This document shows, piece after piece, positions 23,585-32,905 of a stretch of 64,000 nt of DNA. How positions within the stretch are numbered: the first letter of the stretch is position 1; every line of letters starts with the position of its first letter. This DNA comes from a virus: the IMG/VR virus record IMGVR_UViG_3300032293_000766, positions 1 to 64,000 of that record. One strand, written 5' to 3'. The notes beneath the pieces are model-generated. The model was not told where the DNA came from, ran no database searches, and saw only the letters and a list, made by a program, of their open reading frames with translations. Both the position numbers and the translations under genes were made by a program.

Positions 23585-26500
23585 ATGGGTAGGCCAGAAG
23601 ACTGTCATTGCCCGTGTGGCTATGAGCCGGTACTAAGAAGAAATCCTATAACTATAGTTATTACAGAGCAACCCAAAAATGCTACTGTCTATGATGATAT
23701 AGCCATTTTTAATATTAGCTCTACTATTGATCAACTGCCATCATATTATTATCAGTGGCAGAAAAGAAGTTTTTTTGAAGATTATTTTACTGATATACCA
23801 TTCGCAAATGGTTCAACTTTATTAGTTTCAAATCCTAGCATTGACGACAATGGCGCTAAGTATAGAGTATACATAGGTCACTATGGTAACGATCCGCCGG
23901 TTTATAGTGACGAAGCTACTCTTTCCATTACTAAAGACTTACCAAGCCCAACAATAAGTATTAAAAGTCACCCTAAGAGTATTGACTTAGGATTTTTAGA
24001 CAACACTATTTTATCCGTAGACGCCACAGTTAGTCCCAGCGTAAGACTATTTTATCAGTGGCAAATTAGTAAAAACGGTTTTGGTAATTTTCAAGATATA
24101 CCAAATGAAAATCAAAAAACGCTTTCATTAAAATCACTATTGTATGATAGGGATAATCTAAACGAATATAGAGTAAAGATCAAAACTTCATACTCGCCAG
24201 TTTATGTATATAGTAATATTGCTAGGATTACATTAACAAGATTTCCTAAGATTAGTATTATCTCTCATCCATCAGATACTCAGTCTAATCAAGGTGTTGC
24301 CAACTTTAACATTGAAGCATTAACTGATGATAGAACCCCGCTATCTTATGTTTGGCAAAGAAAAAGGCTATCAGACAATTCATTTATAACCATACCGCAA
24401 TCTACATCTAGCTCTCTCGTTGTAAGAAACTTAAATAACAGAGATGATGATGAATCTTTATATAGAGCTATTTTGTATGTTGGTAGTCTTAATAAGTCTA
24501 AGTTAAGTCAATATGCTAAGTTAAGTGTTCCTAAGTCAACAATTACTGCCATCAATCCCAATACATTTGCTCCCATTGCTGTTTCTGGTGAGATCAATTT
24601 ATCAGTTCTAGCAACTATTACTAGTGGAGATGAAATTATATATCAGTGGCAGAACAAGTCTAACGAATTTGATAATCTCTATACTAATATCTCTGGTGCA
24701 AACACCCCAAATCTTAAACTAACTAAATTAGAATATGATGTGGACGATAATGATATATACAGAATATTTTTGCAAGCTAGGTATTCTAAAGATGTAAGTA
24801 CTAGTCAATTTTTTACTATCAATGTGCCATATGCGCCCAAAATTAATGTCATAGATGATACGCAGCTTATCTTTGGAATTAGTGGCAACATAGGGAATGA
24901 CAGATCGTTTACTTTATTTTCCACGGCAGAGCTTGAATTTAATACAGTTACGCAAGTTTCTGGACAGCTTTTTGGGCTTTGGCAGTCTTATAATGCTAAT
25001 ACTAATAATTGGATAAATATAGCTAATCAGTCTGGCGACTATCTATCTATTAATAATGCAAGCTATCTACAGTATAACAATACTGAATTTAGAAGATTTT
25101 ATACAAGCGATCAGGGATCTACTCCTAAATTCAGTTCTTCGTTTGCAGTTTTCCTAAATAAACCCACCATCAACGTAACTCCATTACCAATATCTTTCTC
25201 TGGTATTGATGGAATAGCTGAAATATCAGTTAGCGCATCTGTTAATTTCAATCAAACGCTATCTTATCAATGGCAAAAATTTAACTCTATAACTTCTACA
25301 TATACTGATATACCGAACACAAACAACTCTACGCTAAGATTAGAAAATTTACGATATCTTGATAATAACTTGGATAGATACAGAGTCATAGTTAGTGCTA
25401 CCGATGGTGCTGATAGTGTTGCTAGTAATTTTAGCACTCTATTAATATCTAAACCGTTAATTACGTTTACAAAACCTTTAGCCGATCAAACGGCTTTAGC
25501 TCACTCAGCATTGTTTAGTATAGACGCAGTAATAACCAACACAAGCGCCCCTCTTTCATATCAATGGCAGAAGCTAGACAAAGATATTAATATCTATACT
25601 AATATGATAGGTGAAGATAAGTCATTTCTCTCTTTATCTAGACTAATAAGATCAAGAGATAATAATTCAATGTATAGAGTTGGTATACGAGGAATTGATG
25701 GTGCAGACTCTGTTATTTCAGAACCTAAGAAATTAAGTGTTGAGATACCAGCAGTGTCTATTATTAATCAGCCAGCATCAAGTATAAAAACAAGATCTAG
25801 CACTTTGACTTTGAATACTGACGCGACTGCTACTTATGAAGGAACTGTATCATATCAGTGGCAAGAATTTAATCCTAACTTAAACCATTCATCATTTGTT
25901 GATATATCTGGCGCTAATAGTAAAACCCTAACGGTATCTAATATTGGCTATTTTACTCATAATCTTACTAATTATAGAGCTAAGATAGGAACATTTGAGC
26001 CTGAGACGGTAAATGTATTTACTAATTTTTCACTATTAGAAATAACTCCAGTTGTTTTCTTAAGTAATCTTTATCAGAGCTATATCATAGATCAAGAAAA
26101 ACTTGTTGTATATGATACTAGATTAAGCAATGTATATCAATCATACTTATTAGACCAAGCACCTCTGATATTGCTAGATACGAGATTTAGCAATATGTAT
26201 CAATCCTACATACTAGATCAAACGCCTGCGATATTTTTAGATACAAGGTTGAGCAATATATATCAGTCATATCTATTAGACCAAGAGGTTATCAAAGTAG
26301 TAGATACGAGATTTAGTAATATGTATCAGTCTTATGCATTAGATCAAGATATACTTAGATTTAACTTTAGCGGTATACCTATTTTATCATCTGGATTTAT
26401 TAGTCAAAAATTCATTAACTTATACATCAATTCGTCGCAAGCCACAAGCTCTGGTTCTCAGTGGGAAGGCTATAGAGTACAGTTACAGAATACTGTAACT

Positions 26501-27622
26501 AATGAAACTAAAGATTTATTAGTAGAACAAACGGGCAATTATATTGTATTTAACGATGATATTTTATTACAAGATAATAACGACTACAATATTAAAATTG
26601 GATTTGTTTACTCTCAAGAGCAAAGCCCCTCACCTTTTACAAATTACTTAAATATTCCACAGTTTAAGCCGCCTTCGCAGGTCTTAAATGCGAATATAGT
26701 ATCTCCAGATGATTGGGAGTTAGCAAGAACTAGACTTGATTTAACTTGGAATACTCCACTAGATAGTGGCTCTTCTTCAATATTAGGCTATCAAATTAAG
26801 CAAAGTGGCTTCATTGAGAATGTTAGGAGTAGCGGTTTAGCTAATACTGATACGTTTATAAATATTAGTGGATTAATTCCTGGTAGATCTTACATATATG
26901 ATATTAGGTCTTTCAACCTTCATGGATTGAGTGATCCAGTTTTTGTCAGTGGTAATACTTCATCTATAATTAAACTTTCTGGCATTATAGATATCAATAC
27001 CGAACTTACGATTGGTCCGCAAAAATTAGACTCATCTATATTTATTGCTTCTGGACAATTAGATATAATTTCAAACGCTCCAAGTAACTTGATAGGTTCT
27101 CCTAGCAACAGTCAAGTTTCACTATCTTGGACTGCTTCTAATAATATTCAAGGAACACTTAATAATTATCTAGTAGCTTACAGATTATCTGGACAACCAT
27201 TCCAGACAGTACTAACAAATAGTACTAACAACTCATATGTCCTTGGACAATTAATAAATAATTCAACATATGACATCAAAGTTGCCCCTATATACTATGA
27301 CTACGCTAATATAATTTCTACTGGAGATTTCAGTCAAACAATCTCAAGCACTCCAGTTAAGCCAGTAGAACCAATATATCTAGCTAATGGCTTTATTAGT
27401 ACAGTAAATATTGATACTGTCAACGATCCAGAATTCCCAAATGCAGCTATATCCAATGGTTTTATTAGTGTATTAACAAATGATACTATAAGTCAAGATG
27501 AATTCTCCAATGCCGCGCTTTCAAACGGTTATCTCAGTATAATACATAGAGATCCAACGCCTACTAGCGGCGCTACAAACTCTTATACTTTTGAGAGAGA
27601 AAAAGCTTATTCATGGTTCTAG
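23585..27622 (+). CDS. Giant Ig-like repeat adhesin
   Basis: 1345 residues. After a Cys-rich start (CHCPCGYEP) come about eight Ig-like domains of roughly 100 residues (20-830), each marked by YQWQ, a DIPxxN-type turn, a leucine ladder and a YRV-type strand. Next is a five-fold 21-residue tandem repeat (826-930, SNxYQSYxLDQ), then fibronectin III-like domains (about 1030-1260), and finally three copies of a 23-residue SNG motif also found in 31015-32253. Such Ig arrays are typical of phage surface decorations that bind carbohydrate weakly and many times over. No enzyme domain is seen. Confidence 0.82.
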   Translation: MGRPEDCHCPCGYEPVLRRNPITIVITEQPKNATVYDDIAIFNISSTIDQLPSYYYQWQKRSFFEDYFTDIPFANGSTLLVSNPSIDDNGAKYRVYIGHYGNDPPVYSDEATLSITKDLPSPTISIKSHPKSIDLGFLDNTILSVDATVSPSVRLFYQWQISKNGFGNFQDIPNENQKTLSLKSLLYDRDNLNEYRVKIKTSYSPVYVYSNIARITLTRFPKISIISHPSDTQSNQGVANFNIEALTDDRTPLSYVWQRKRLSDNSFITIPQSTSSSLVVRNLNNRDDDESLYRAILYVGSLNKSKLSQYAKLSVPKSTITAINPNTFAPIAVSGEINLSVLATITSGDEIIYQWQNKSNEFDNLYTNISGANTPNLKLTKLEYDVDDNDIYRIFLQARYSKDVSTSQFFTINVPYAPKINVIDDTQLIFGISGNIGNDRSFTLFSTAELEFNTVTQVSGQLFGLWQSYNANTNNWINIANQSGDYLSINNASYLQYNNTEFRRFYTSDQGSTPKFSSSFAVFLNKPTINVTPLPISFSGIDGIAEISVSASVNFNQTLSYQWQKFNSITSTYTDIPNTNNSTLRLENLRYLDNNLDRYRVIVSATDGADSVASNFSTLLISKPLITFTKPLADQTALAHSALFSIDAVITNTSAPLSYQWQKLDKDINIYTNMIGEDKSFLSLSRLIRSRDNNSMYRVGIRGIDGADSVISEPKKLSVEIPAVSIINQPASSIKTRSSTLTLNTDATATYEGTVSYQWQEFNPNLNHSSFVDISGANSKTLTVSNIGYFTHNLTNYRAKIGTFEPETVNVFTNFSLLEITPVVFLSNLYQSYIIDQEKLVVYDTRLSNVYQSYLLDQAPLILLDTRFSNMYQSYILDQTPAIFLDTRLSNIYQSYLLDQEVIKVVDTRFSNMYQSYALDQDILRFNFSGIPILSSGFISQKFINLYINSSQATSSGSQWEGYRVQLQNTVTNETKDLLVEQTGNYIVFNDDILLQDNNDYNIKIGFVYSQEQSPSPFTNYLNIPQFKPPSQVLNANIVSPDDWELARTRLDLTWNTPLDSGSSSILGYQIKQSGFIENVRSSGLANTDTFINISGLIPGRSYIYDIRSFNLHGLSDPVFVSGNTSSIIKLSGIIDINTELTIGPQKLDSSIFIASGQLDIISNAPSNLIGSPSNSQVSLSWTASNNIQGTLNNYLVAYRLSGQPFQTVLTNSTNNSYVLGQLINNSTYDIKVAPIYYDYANIISTGDFSQTISSTPVKPVEPIYLANGFISTVNIDTVNDPEFPNAAISNGFISVLTNDTISQDEFSNAALSNGYLSIIHRDPTPTSGATNSYTFEREKAYSWF
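26060..26374 (+). repeat. Five-copy 63-bp tandem coding repeat
   Basis: Copies begin at 26060, 26123, 26186, 26249 and 26312, encoding LSNxYQSYxLDQ-xxxxxx-DTR (21 residues). The last copy is degenerate after LDQ. The alternation LSN/FSN and the exact register suggest recent expansion. Confidence 0.85.
27380..27556 (+). repeat. 69-bp coding repeat (SNG motif), set A
   Basis: Two full copies and one partial copy of a 23-residue unit: LANGFIS...EFPNAA, ISNGFIS...EFSNAA, LSNGYLS. The related set B is at 31150-31326 in a different protein. Confidence 0.8.
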
Positions 27623-27623
27623 T

Positions 27624-27633
27624 GTGTATATTA
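27624..27633 (+). promoter_or_regulatory. Putative late promoter motif GTGTATATTA
   Basis: Starts two bases after the stop codon of the Ig-like adhesin gene, 39 bases before the next start. Confidence 0.4.
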
Positions 27634-27662
27634 CGTTAGGTCTATAAAAAAAGGAAACTCTA

Positions 27663-28037
27663 ATGCCTCTCCCAAATCTTAATAGTCCAACAAAAGTAGA
27701 AGGGCGCAATGTTTTAGTAACTAGCATACCAACAAACGCTTCTGGATGTTTGGTTAATCCTTCTGGTAGCAATGAAACGTTGCGTATCAGTAATATTTAC
27801 GTAAGTAATATTGACGGTGTTAACGCTTGTGATGTGAACTGTTATATATTAGATAACAGTACCTCTCCAGCCGCTACAGGATATTTAGCATTTACAGTAA
27901 GTATTCCCGCTGATGCTAGTCTAGTATTACTAACAAAAAATGAAAATACATACTTGATGGAAAATCAAACCTTGTTTTTGGGTGCCAGCGCGGCTAACGA
28001 TTTAAGCGCTGTTATTAATTACGAGGAAATAATTTAA
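27663..28037 (+). CDS. Small virion protein, 124 residues
   Basis: Begins MPLPNLNSPTKVEGRNVLVT, with AAAAGGAAA upstream. It is a beta-rich protein with a central LRISNIYVSNIDGV stretch and an acidic end. The composition and length fit small structural proteins that cap capsids or line fibres in aquatic phages, where similar proteins often accompany the family at 28894-29205. No firm family assignment. Confidence 0.65.
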   Translation: MPLPNLNSPTKVEGRNVLVTSIPTNASGCLVNPSGSNETLRISNIYVSNIDGVNACDVNCYILDNSTSPAATGYLAFTVSIPADASLVLLTKNENTYLMENQTLFLGASAANDLSAVINYEEII

Positions 28038-28039
28038 TT

Positions 28040-28894
28040 ATGTTGTCACTACCGCGCGATAGGTATATAGGTTTTGATAGAGGCGAAAAGTCTCTTTTTG
28101 TACAAGTACTTGCCGTTGGCGGCGGTGGCGGTGGAGGCTTCTATGGTGGTGGTGGAGGGGCTGGAGGATTCCAAGAACAGGCAATTGCTATCTCTTTGGG
28201 CGTTGCTTATTCTGTTTCCATAGGCGCAGGCGGTTCAGCAAGTACTGGCGCAGACTCGCGCGCTGGTATGGGTTCTCCTTCAAATTTTGCAAACATTATT
28301 AGCGTAGGCGGTGGTTCTGCTGGCACACGAACAGTAACTAGCTCAACTGCTGGCTACCATGCTATAGCTTTCGCTGGAGGTTCTGGCGGTGGTTCGTATG
28401 CCAATGCTATTGTAGGTATTGCGCCATCTGTCGGTCAAGGAAACGCAGGAACTAATGGTACAGCCGCTGGATTTTCTGGTGGTGGAGGTGGTGCTGGCAG
28501 TGCAGCAGGAGCTACAGTTGCTGGAACACGCGGAGGCGCTGGTGGCTCTGGTAAGGTATCTACGATTACTGGATTAACTTATGCTGGCGGCGGCGGTGGT
28601 GGCTCTGCAAACGCAGGAAACTTCGCTGCTGGTGGCTCTGGTGGTGGCGGTAGAGGCGGTTCAGCAACTGGTCAAACTGCTGGAGTTGCCGGAACTGCAA
28701 ATACTGGCGGTGGCGGTGGCGGTGGCAGCACAAACGCAAACGGTGGTAACGGTGGCTCTGGCGTAATTGTGATATTAGCGAGTTCGCAACTTCGCTTAAC
28801 AATTGGCGCTGGATTGACTTATACAAGCTCACCGTCTGGCGCTAATACTATCTATACTTTTACAGGGGGAACCGACACGGTAACATTCAACTAA
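28040..28894 (+). CDS. Glycine-rich adhesin
   Basis: 284 residues. After a short head (MLSLPRDRYIGFDRGEKSLF) the protein enters long glycine-rich segments (GGGGGGGFYGGGGGAGGF and several more) up to about residue 245, ending with a beta-rich tail (TIYTFTGGTDTVTF). Comparable Gly-rich domains in phage receptor-binding proteins, such as the polyglycine-helix sandwich of T4-like gp38 adhesins, form the tip that contacts the receptor through variable loops between the glycine stretches (family knowledge). The higher G+C of this gene is explained by GGN codons. It overlaps the next gene by one base. Confidence 0.78.
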   Translation: MLSLPRDRYIGFDRGEKSLFVQVLAVGGGGGGGFYGGGGGAGGFQEQAIAISLGVAYSVSIGAGGSASTGADSRAGMGSPSNFANIISVGGGSAGTRTVTSSTAGYHAIAFAGGSGGGSYANAIVGIAPSVGQGNAGTNGTAAGFSGGGGGAGSAAGATVAGTRGGAGGSGKVSTITGLTYAGGGGGGSANAGNFAAGGSGGGGRGGSATGQTAGVAGTANTGGGGGGGSTNANGGNGGSGVIVILASSQLRLTIGAGLTYTSSPSGANTIYTFTGGTDTVTFN

Positions 28895-29205
28895 TGGCAC
28901 ACTACGCATTTCTAAATAATCAAAATATTGTTACAGAGGTTATCATCGGCAAAGACGAGAATGATGGCGGTATAGATTGGGAAGTATATTATGGCGAATT
29001 ACGTAGTCAAGTATGTAAGCGCACAAGTTATAACACGCATAATAACGTTCATCTATTTGGTGGCATTCCGTATCGCAAGAATTATGCTGGCATTGGGTAT
29101 ACATATTTAGCAGATCTAGACGCTTTCATCCCTCCATGTCCCGGCGATGGCTGGACCTTGGACGAAGCTACTGGTTCATGGGTTTTCAATGACCTTCAAC
29201 AATAA
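28894..29205 (+). CDS. Conserved small virion protein of aquatic phages
   Basis: 103 residues: MAHYAFLNNQNIVTEVIIGK, then CKRTSYNTH, FGGIPYRKNYAGIGY and LDAFIPPCPGDGW. These segments recur in a small protein widespread among marine and freshwater myo- and podoviruses, including cyanophages. Its exact role is not established; it is usually found among tail-fibre or structural genes. The ATG overlaps the stop of the Gly-rich gene (TAATG). Confidence 0.8.
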   Translation: MAHYAFLNNQNIVTEVIIGKDENDGGIDWEVYYGELRSQVCKRTSYNTHNNVHLFGGIPYRKNYAGIGYTYLADLDAFIPPCPGDGWTLDEATGSWVFNDLQQ

Positions 29206-29242
29206 ACTAACCCCACAGTACATATATTTTTAAAGGTATAAT

Positions 29243-31012
29243 ATGATAAATATAAAACGACTAAAAGATTTCCCAGAAGGTAGTGGAAGCTTAACTGCTG
29301 ATGATGTTTTTATTTTTACAGATAATCCTTCCGGTGTTGGTATTACAAAAAAAATAACCTTAAGTCAATTGAGTAATGCTATAGGCGGTGGAATCTCTGA
29401 TATTGTAGAAGATATTAGTCCAGAACTTGGTGGTAGTCTTGATGCGCGCAATTTTAGTATTAGTGGCGTTTCTACTTTAACAGGTGCTAGTGGAAACTTT
29501 ACAAGTTTAAGACAAAATGGCGTTGTCGTTAGTGTTAGTGGACATTCTCACCTTAGTTCTAATATTACTGACTTTAATAGTTCTGTTAGTGGTTTATTAC
29601 CCGTTAAAAATATTCTTGCTGGTTATGACATTGACATCACTAATAATAGTGGTGTTTATACCGTTGCTTCTACAAATTTAGTCCATGTTGATAGTCAACA
29701 GCCTCAAGGATTTATTAATAGAACTGATAGTAGAATTAGTGTTAGTGGAAATATATTCAGAATAGAACCTACAGGAAGCTCATATAGTTATTATAATAGA
29801 GGTATCAAAGTTGTTAAAACTAGTGGTGATAGTTTAACTATACCTAATATTACTCAAATTAATTATATTCATTTTGATACTGTTAATAATCAAATATCAA
29901 ATAAAACTACAAGCTTTGATTTTTCTACTGATATTCCTATCGCATATGTAGCTTGGAATAGTGGAGTTGGTCCTAGTGGACAAATGACTTTCTTTGCTGA
30001 AGAACGTCACGGAATTGTGATGGATACCAGCACTCACAAGTGGATTCATAATACTTTTGGTATGCAATATGTTGATGGCTTGAGTATTGGTAATTATGTT
30101 TTAGGTGGAAATGGGTCTAGCAATACTCATGCAACTATATCAATCGGTAATGGTACTCTTTATCAAGAAGATATTCAGATAAATGTTACTGACAGTTCTA
30201 GTGCTGATCCTTTCTGTCAAGAGTTAAGTCCGATTGCTAAAATTCCCGTTTATTATCACGACGGAACTACTGGTCAGTGGGTTAAGAATACCGCCACAGA
30301 CTATCCTGTTAAATATGGAGCTAATGGGCCACAATATAACTTATTAACTGGTAGCAATTGGACAACCCCCGATGTTAGCCCCGGTGGACAAACAAGATAC
30401 TTTGCAGCATGGATTCTTGCAACTAATCAAATTGATGATCCTATAATTAGTATTATGGGTCAAAGATATGATAGTACTGAGGGAGCCGCTGAAAATAGTA
30501 ACTCTTGGGGCGATGTTAATCTTACTAATCTTCCATTAAGCGAAGTTAAACCTCTTTATCGATTAATATTTGCTGCTGATAGCAATAGCTATACAAATGC
30601 TCCTAAGTGTACTTTACGTAGTATTCTTGATATACGAGTAGCCGTAATTAGTACTGTCGCTGGAGTTGCCCAGAATGATCACGGAAGTTTATTCGGATTG
30701 GGTGACGATGATCACTCTCAATACTTGCATGTGGATAATAATCGAACGGTTAATGCAATTCATAATTTTGTTAATGGATTAACTGTTAATGGTACTAGTG
30801 TAAGTGTAAGTGGTCATTCTCATACTTCATCTAATATCACAGATTTTAATATTAGTGTTAGTGGACTTTTGCCAAGTGGATTAGTACGAAGTAATACATC
30901 TGGTATAACTGGAGCTAGCGGCATTAATAACATTGTTCAAATGAATCAAGCAAGTTATGATGCTATTGGTAGTGGCAATTACGATCCTAATACAATTTAC
31001 TTTATAGTGTAG
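29243..31012 (+). CDS. Tail fibre protein
   Basis: 589 residues. An N-terminal anchor (INIKRLKDFPEGSGSLTADD, then VFIFTD and ITLSQL) resembles virion-binding ends of phage fibres. A 29-residue segment with VSVSGHSH...SNITDF and SVSGLLP occurs twice (about residues 95 and 515) and brackets the main body. The C-terminal part has GDDDHSQYLHVDNNRTV, a common fibre motif, and ends SYDAIGSGNYDPNTIYFIV, the typical last strand of many fibre proteins. No chaperone is seen. The body probably forms the receptor-facing trimer. Confidence 0.82.
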   Translation: MINIKRLKDFPEGSGSLTADDVFIFTDNPSGVGITKKITLSQLSNAIGGGISDIVEDISPELGGSLDARNFSISGVSTLTGASGNFTSLRQNGVVVSVSGHSHLSSNITDFNSSVSGLLPVKNILAGYDIDITNNSGVYTVASTNLVHVDSQQPQGFINRTDSRISVSGNIFRIEPTGSSYSYYNRGIKVVKTSGDSLTIPNITQINYIHFDTVNNQISNKTTSFDFSTDIPIAYVAWNSGVGPSGQMTFFAEERHGIVMDTSTHKWIHNTFGMQYVDGLSIGNYVLGGNGSSNTHATISIGNGTLYQEDIQINVTDSSSADPFCQELSPIAKIPVYYHDGTTGQWVKNTATDYPVKYGANGPQYNLLTGSNWTTPDVSPGGQTRYFAAWILATNQIDDPIISIMGQRYDSTEGAAENSNSWGDVNLTNLPLSEVKPLYRLIFAADSNSYTNAPKCTLRSILDIRVAVISTVAGVAQNDHGSLFGLGDDDHSQYLHVDNNRTVNAIHNFVNGLTVNGTSVSVSGHSHTSSNITDFNISVSGLLPSGLVRSNTSGITGASGINNIVQMNQASYDAIGSGNYDPNTIYFIV

Positions 31013-31014
31013 TT

Positions 31015-32253
31015 ATGACTAAAGCTAATATAGGAAATTCTCAGGTTGTAATAAAGATTGGGCAAAATGCAGTCCTAAAGGCTTATAGGGGATCAAACGT
31101 CATTTATAGCCCCGTATCCGCTGCTCCTATAAGCGTAAGTCCTCTCCATTTGGCTAACGGGTTTCTTAGTACATTAGGTAATGATACTGTAAACGAAAGT
31201 GAATTCCCAAATGCCGCTTTATCAAATGGCTATTTAAACGTATTAAGATTAGAGAATACAACTGAAAGCGAATTCCCCAATGCAGTTTTGTCAAACGGGT
31301 ATTTAGGCGTTTTGCATATTGATCCTATTGTTATCCCCCTGCCTAATGCCCCAACCAGTTTGTCTGCAACCGCTGGGAACGCCCAGATTGTTTTATCTTG
31401 GACTGCACCGACTAATACTGCCATTAGCGATTACACCATTGAATACACGCCAGCGGGAGCGGGTACGGGATATTCGCTCTCTGGTTATGCTACAACAGCC
31501 GCCAACGGCAACTACACAACCAGCGGAGAAATTAGCAATAATCCTACATGGCAGCACTCGTCCGCTGATTACGTTCTATCATATATTGGAGAAAGCGTTG
31601 GCTGGGCCTTGTTCCCCGGCACTATAGCGGGAGGATACACTGGTGGCCCTATTGCTAGTCAGGTTTGCGGATATCCTGGCGGTGGCGAAGGTACATGTTC
31701 AGAGGGTTCTGTCACGGGCGATTGGAACGAGGGCATAAGCTCTGGAGCAGGTAGCTTCACTGTCGCTGCTGCGACCGCTACTCCGCAAAATGTATCCACT
31801 GGCAGCAGTAATTCTAGTTATACGCTGACGGGCTTGACCAACGGCACGGCTTACACGGTGCGTGTAGCGGCGGTTAATTCGGCTGGCACTGGCGCCTACA
31901 CGGCGGCCTCTAGCGGCGTGACACCTAATGCGGCGAGCGTTCCGGGTGCGCCGACTTTAGTGCGGAACGGCAACGCTTACTGGGCCTGCCAAGAGGGCGA
32001 CAACGCGGTCATGTGGAACGTACCATCTTCAAATGGCGGCTCCGCAATTACGGGCTACGTTTGGCGAATCGGAAGCGGTTCTTTAACTTCCGTAAGCCCA
32101 TCGACCGGCACAAGCCAAGCCTTCAGCAACCCTAATTGGACAGGTGGGCGAGTTGTAGGTTTACCAACGGGTGGCTCTTTCCAAGTCGCTGCCGTAAACG
32201 CAATCGGTACTGGGCCGTTCGCTTCAATAACACTGCAACAGGATTGCAACTAA
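31015..32253 (+). CDS. Fibronectin III/SNG-repeat fibre protein
   Basis: 412 residues. The start (ANIGNSQVVIKIGQNAVLKA, then YRGSNVIYSP) is followed by the 23-residue SNG repeat (residues 46-104), a fibronectin III domain (PNAPTSLSATAGNAQIVLSW...) interrupted by a Gly/Ser- and Cys-bearing stretch (residues 150-255), and a last domain with two Cys. From about 31430 onward the gene is clearly richer in G+C than its surroundings, suggesting that the C-terminal two-thirds were acquired recently. Shares its repeat with the Ig-like adhesin. Confidence 0.75.
   Translation: MTKANIGNSQVVIKIGQNAVLKAYRGSNVIYSPVSAAPISVSPLHLANGFLSTLGNDTVNESEFPNAALSNGYLNVLRLENTTESEFPNAVLSNGYLGVLHIDPIVIPLPNAPTSLSATAGNAQIVLSWTAPTNTAISDYTIEYTPAGAGTGYSLSGYATTAANGNYTTSGEISNNPTWQHSSADYVLSYIGESVGWALFPGTIAGGYTGGPIASQVCGYPGGGEGTCSEGSVTGDWNEGISSGAGSFTVAAATATPQNVSTGSSNSSYTLTGLTNGTAYTVRVAAVNSAGTGAYTAASSGVTPNAASVPGAPTLVRNGNAYWACQEGDNAVMWNVPSSNGGSAITGYVWRIGSGSLTSVSPSTGTSQAFSNPNWTGGRVVGLPTGGSFQVAAVNAIGTGPFASITLQQDCN
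31150..31326 (+). repeat. 69-bp coding repeat (SNG motif), set B
   Basis: Units LANGFLS...EFPNAA, LSNGYLN...EFPNAV and a partial LSNGYLG; same unit and register as set A at 27380-27556. Confidence 0.8.
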
Positions 32254-32795
32254 TGAACGTTATTCGTATAAGAAACTTTTTGAGCGATAGCGAACGAACT
32301 ACGCTACTAGCGTGGTGCGAATCAAACGTCGCGTGTTTTGGAGACGCAAGAACTGCTGACGGTGAAATATATCCGCTTCGTAAAATCTCTAATAGTAACG
32401 TAGTATTGGCTACTGGCGGTTTCCCCGAAGTGGCCTATCAAATACAAAATCGTATCAGAGAGCAATTTCCGACATTAGGACCATCTCTACCGCGATTCCT
32501 AGACGGTATGACTGTAGGTATTCTTCTGCCTAGCGGCGAGTTTGCTCAACACGTTGACCATCACTTCCGACAGGATGATCTGGTTTGTGTTGGTGTAAAC
32601 GCACTCATTGTCGCTCCAGATTCAGGTGGTATAGTGAGCGTTGACGGAGAGGAACAAGAGCAGCAAGAAGGAGACGCACTAATCTACCTTTTGTCGGAGC
32701 AGATTCATGGAGTTTCTCAGGTTAATGGTAACGTAAAGCGAGTTGTTTGGTCGTGGCGATTCATTGTTGATCCTACTACTTGGAATGTTGTATAA
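32253..32795 (+). CDS. 2-oxoglutarate/Fe(II) oxygenase-like protein
   Basis: 180 residues, starting MNVIRIRNFLSDSERTTLLA; its ATG overlaps the stop of the fibre gene (TAATG). It has the double-stranded beta-helix iron triad H100-x-D102 (QHVDHH) and H152 (IHGVS), plus R163 (KRVVW), the expected 2-oxoglutarate ligand. Such enzymes hydroxylate Pro, Lys, Asn or nucleic-acid bases. It shares layout with 34711-35295. Like the end of the preceding gene, it is richer in G+C than its surroundings. Close coupling to a fibre gene suggests a virion-protein substrate (inference). Confidence 0.75.
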   Translation: MNVIRIRNFLSDSERTTLLAWCESNVACFGDARTADGEIYPLRKISNSNVVLATGGFPEVAYQIQNRIREQFPTLGPSLPRFLDGMTVGILLPSGEFAQHVDHHFRQDDLVCVGVNALIVAPDSGGIVSVDGEEQEQQEGDALIYLLSEQIHGVSQVNGNVKRVVWSWRFIVDPTTWNVV

Positions 32796-32859
32796 AATAC
32801 TTCTTATAACTCCTTGCTTGCATCACCATCGATGAATACTTGATCTTACGCTACAAATA

Positions 32860-32869
32860 GTGTATTAAT
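32860..32869 (+). promoter_or_regulatory. Putative late promoter motif GTGTATTAAT
   Basis: Lies in a 110-base gap, 46 bases before the lectin-like gene; AT-rich leader follows. Confidence 0.45.
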
Positions 32870-32905
32870 TATTAAATCAACCAATTACTATAAAGGGATA
32901 ATTAA

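Noticed and set aside
26060-26374. CRISPR-like array
   Set aside because: The 63-bp units are in-frame coding repeats without spacers.
31015-32253. Diversity-generating retroelement target at the fibre C-terminus
   Set aside because: No reverse transcriptase or template repeat is visible in the window; the composition shift suits transfer better.
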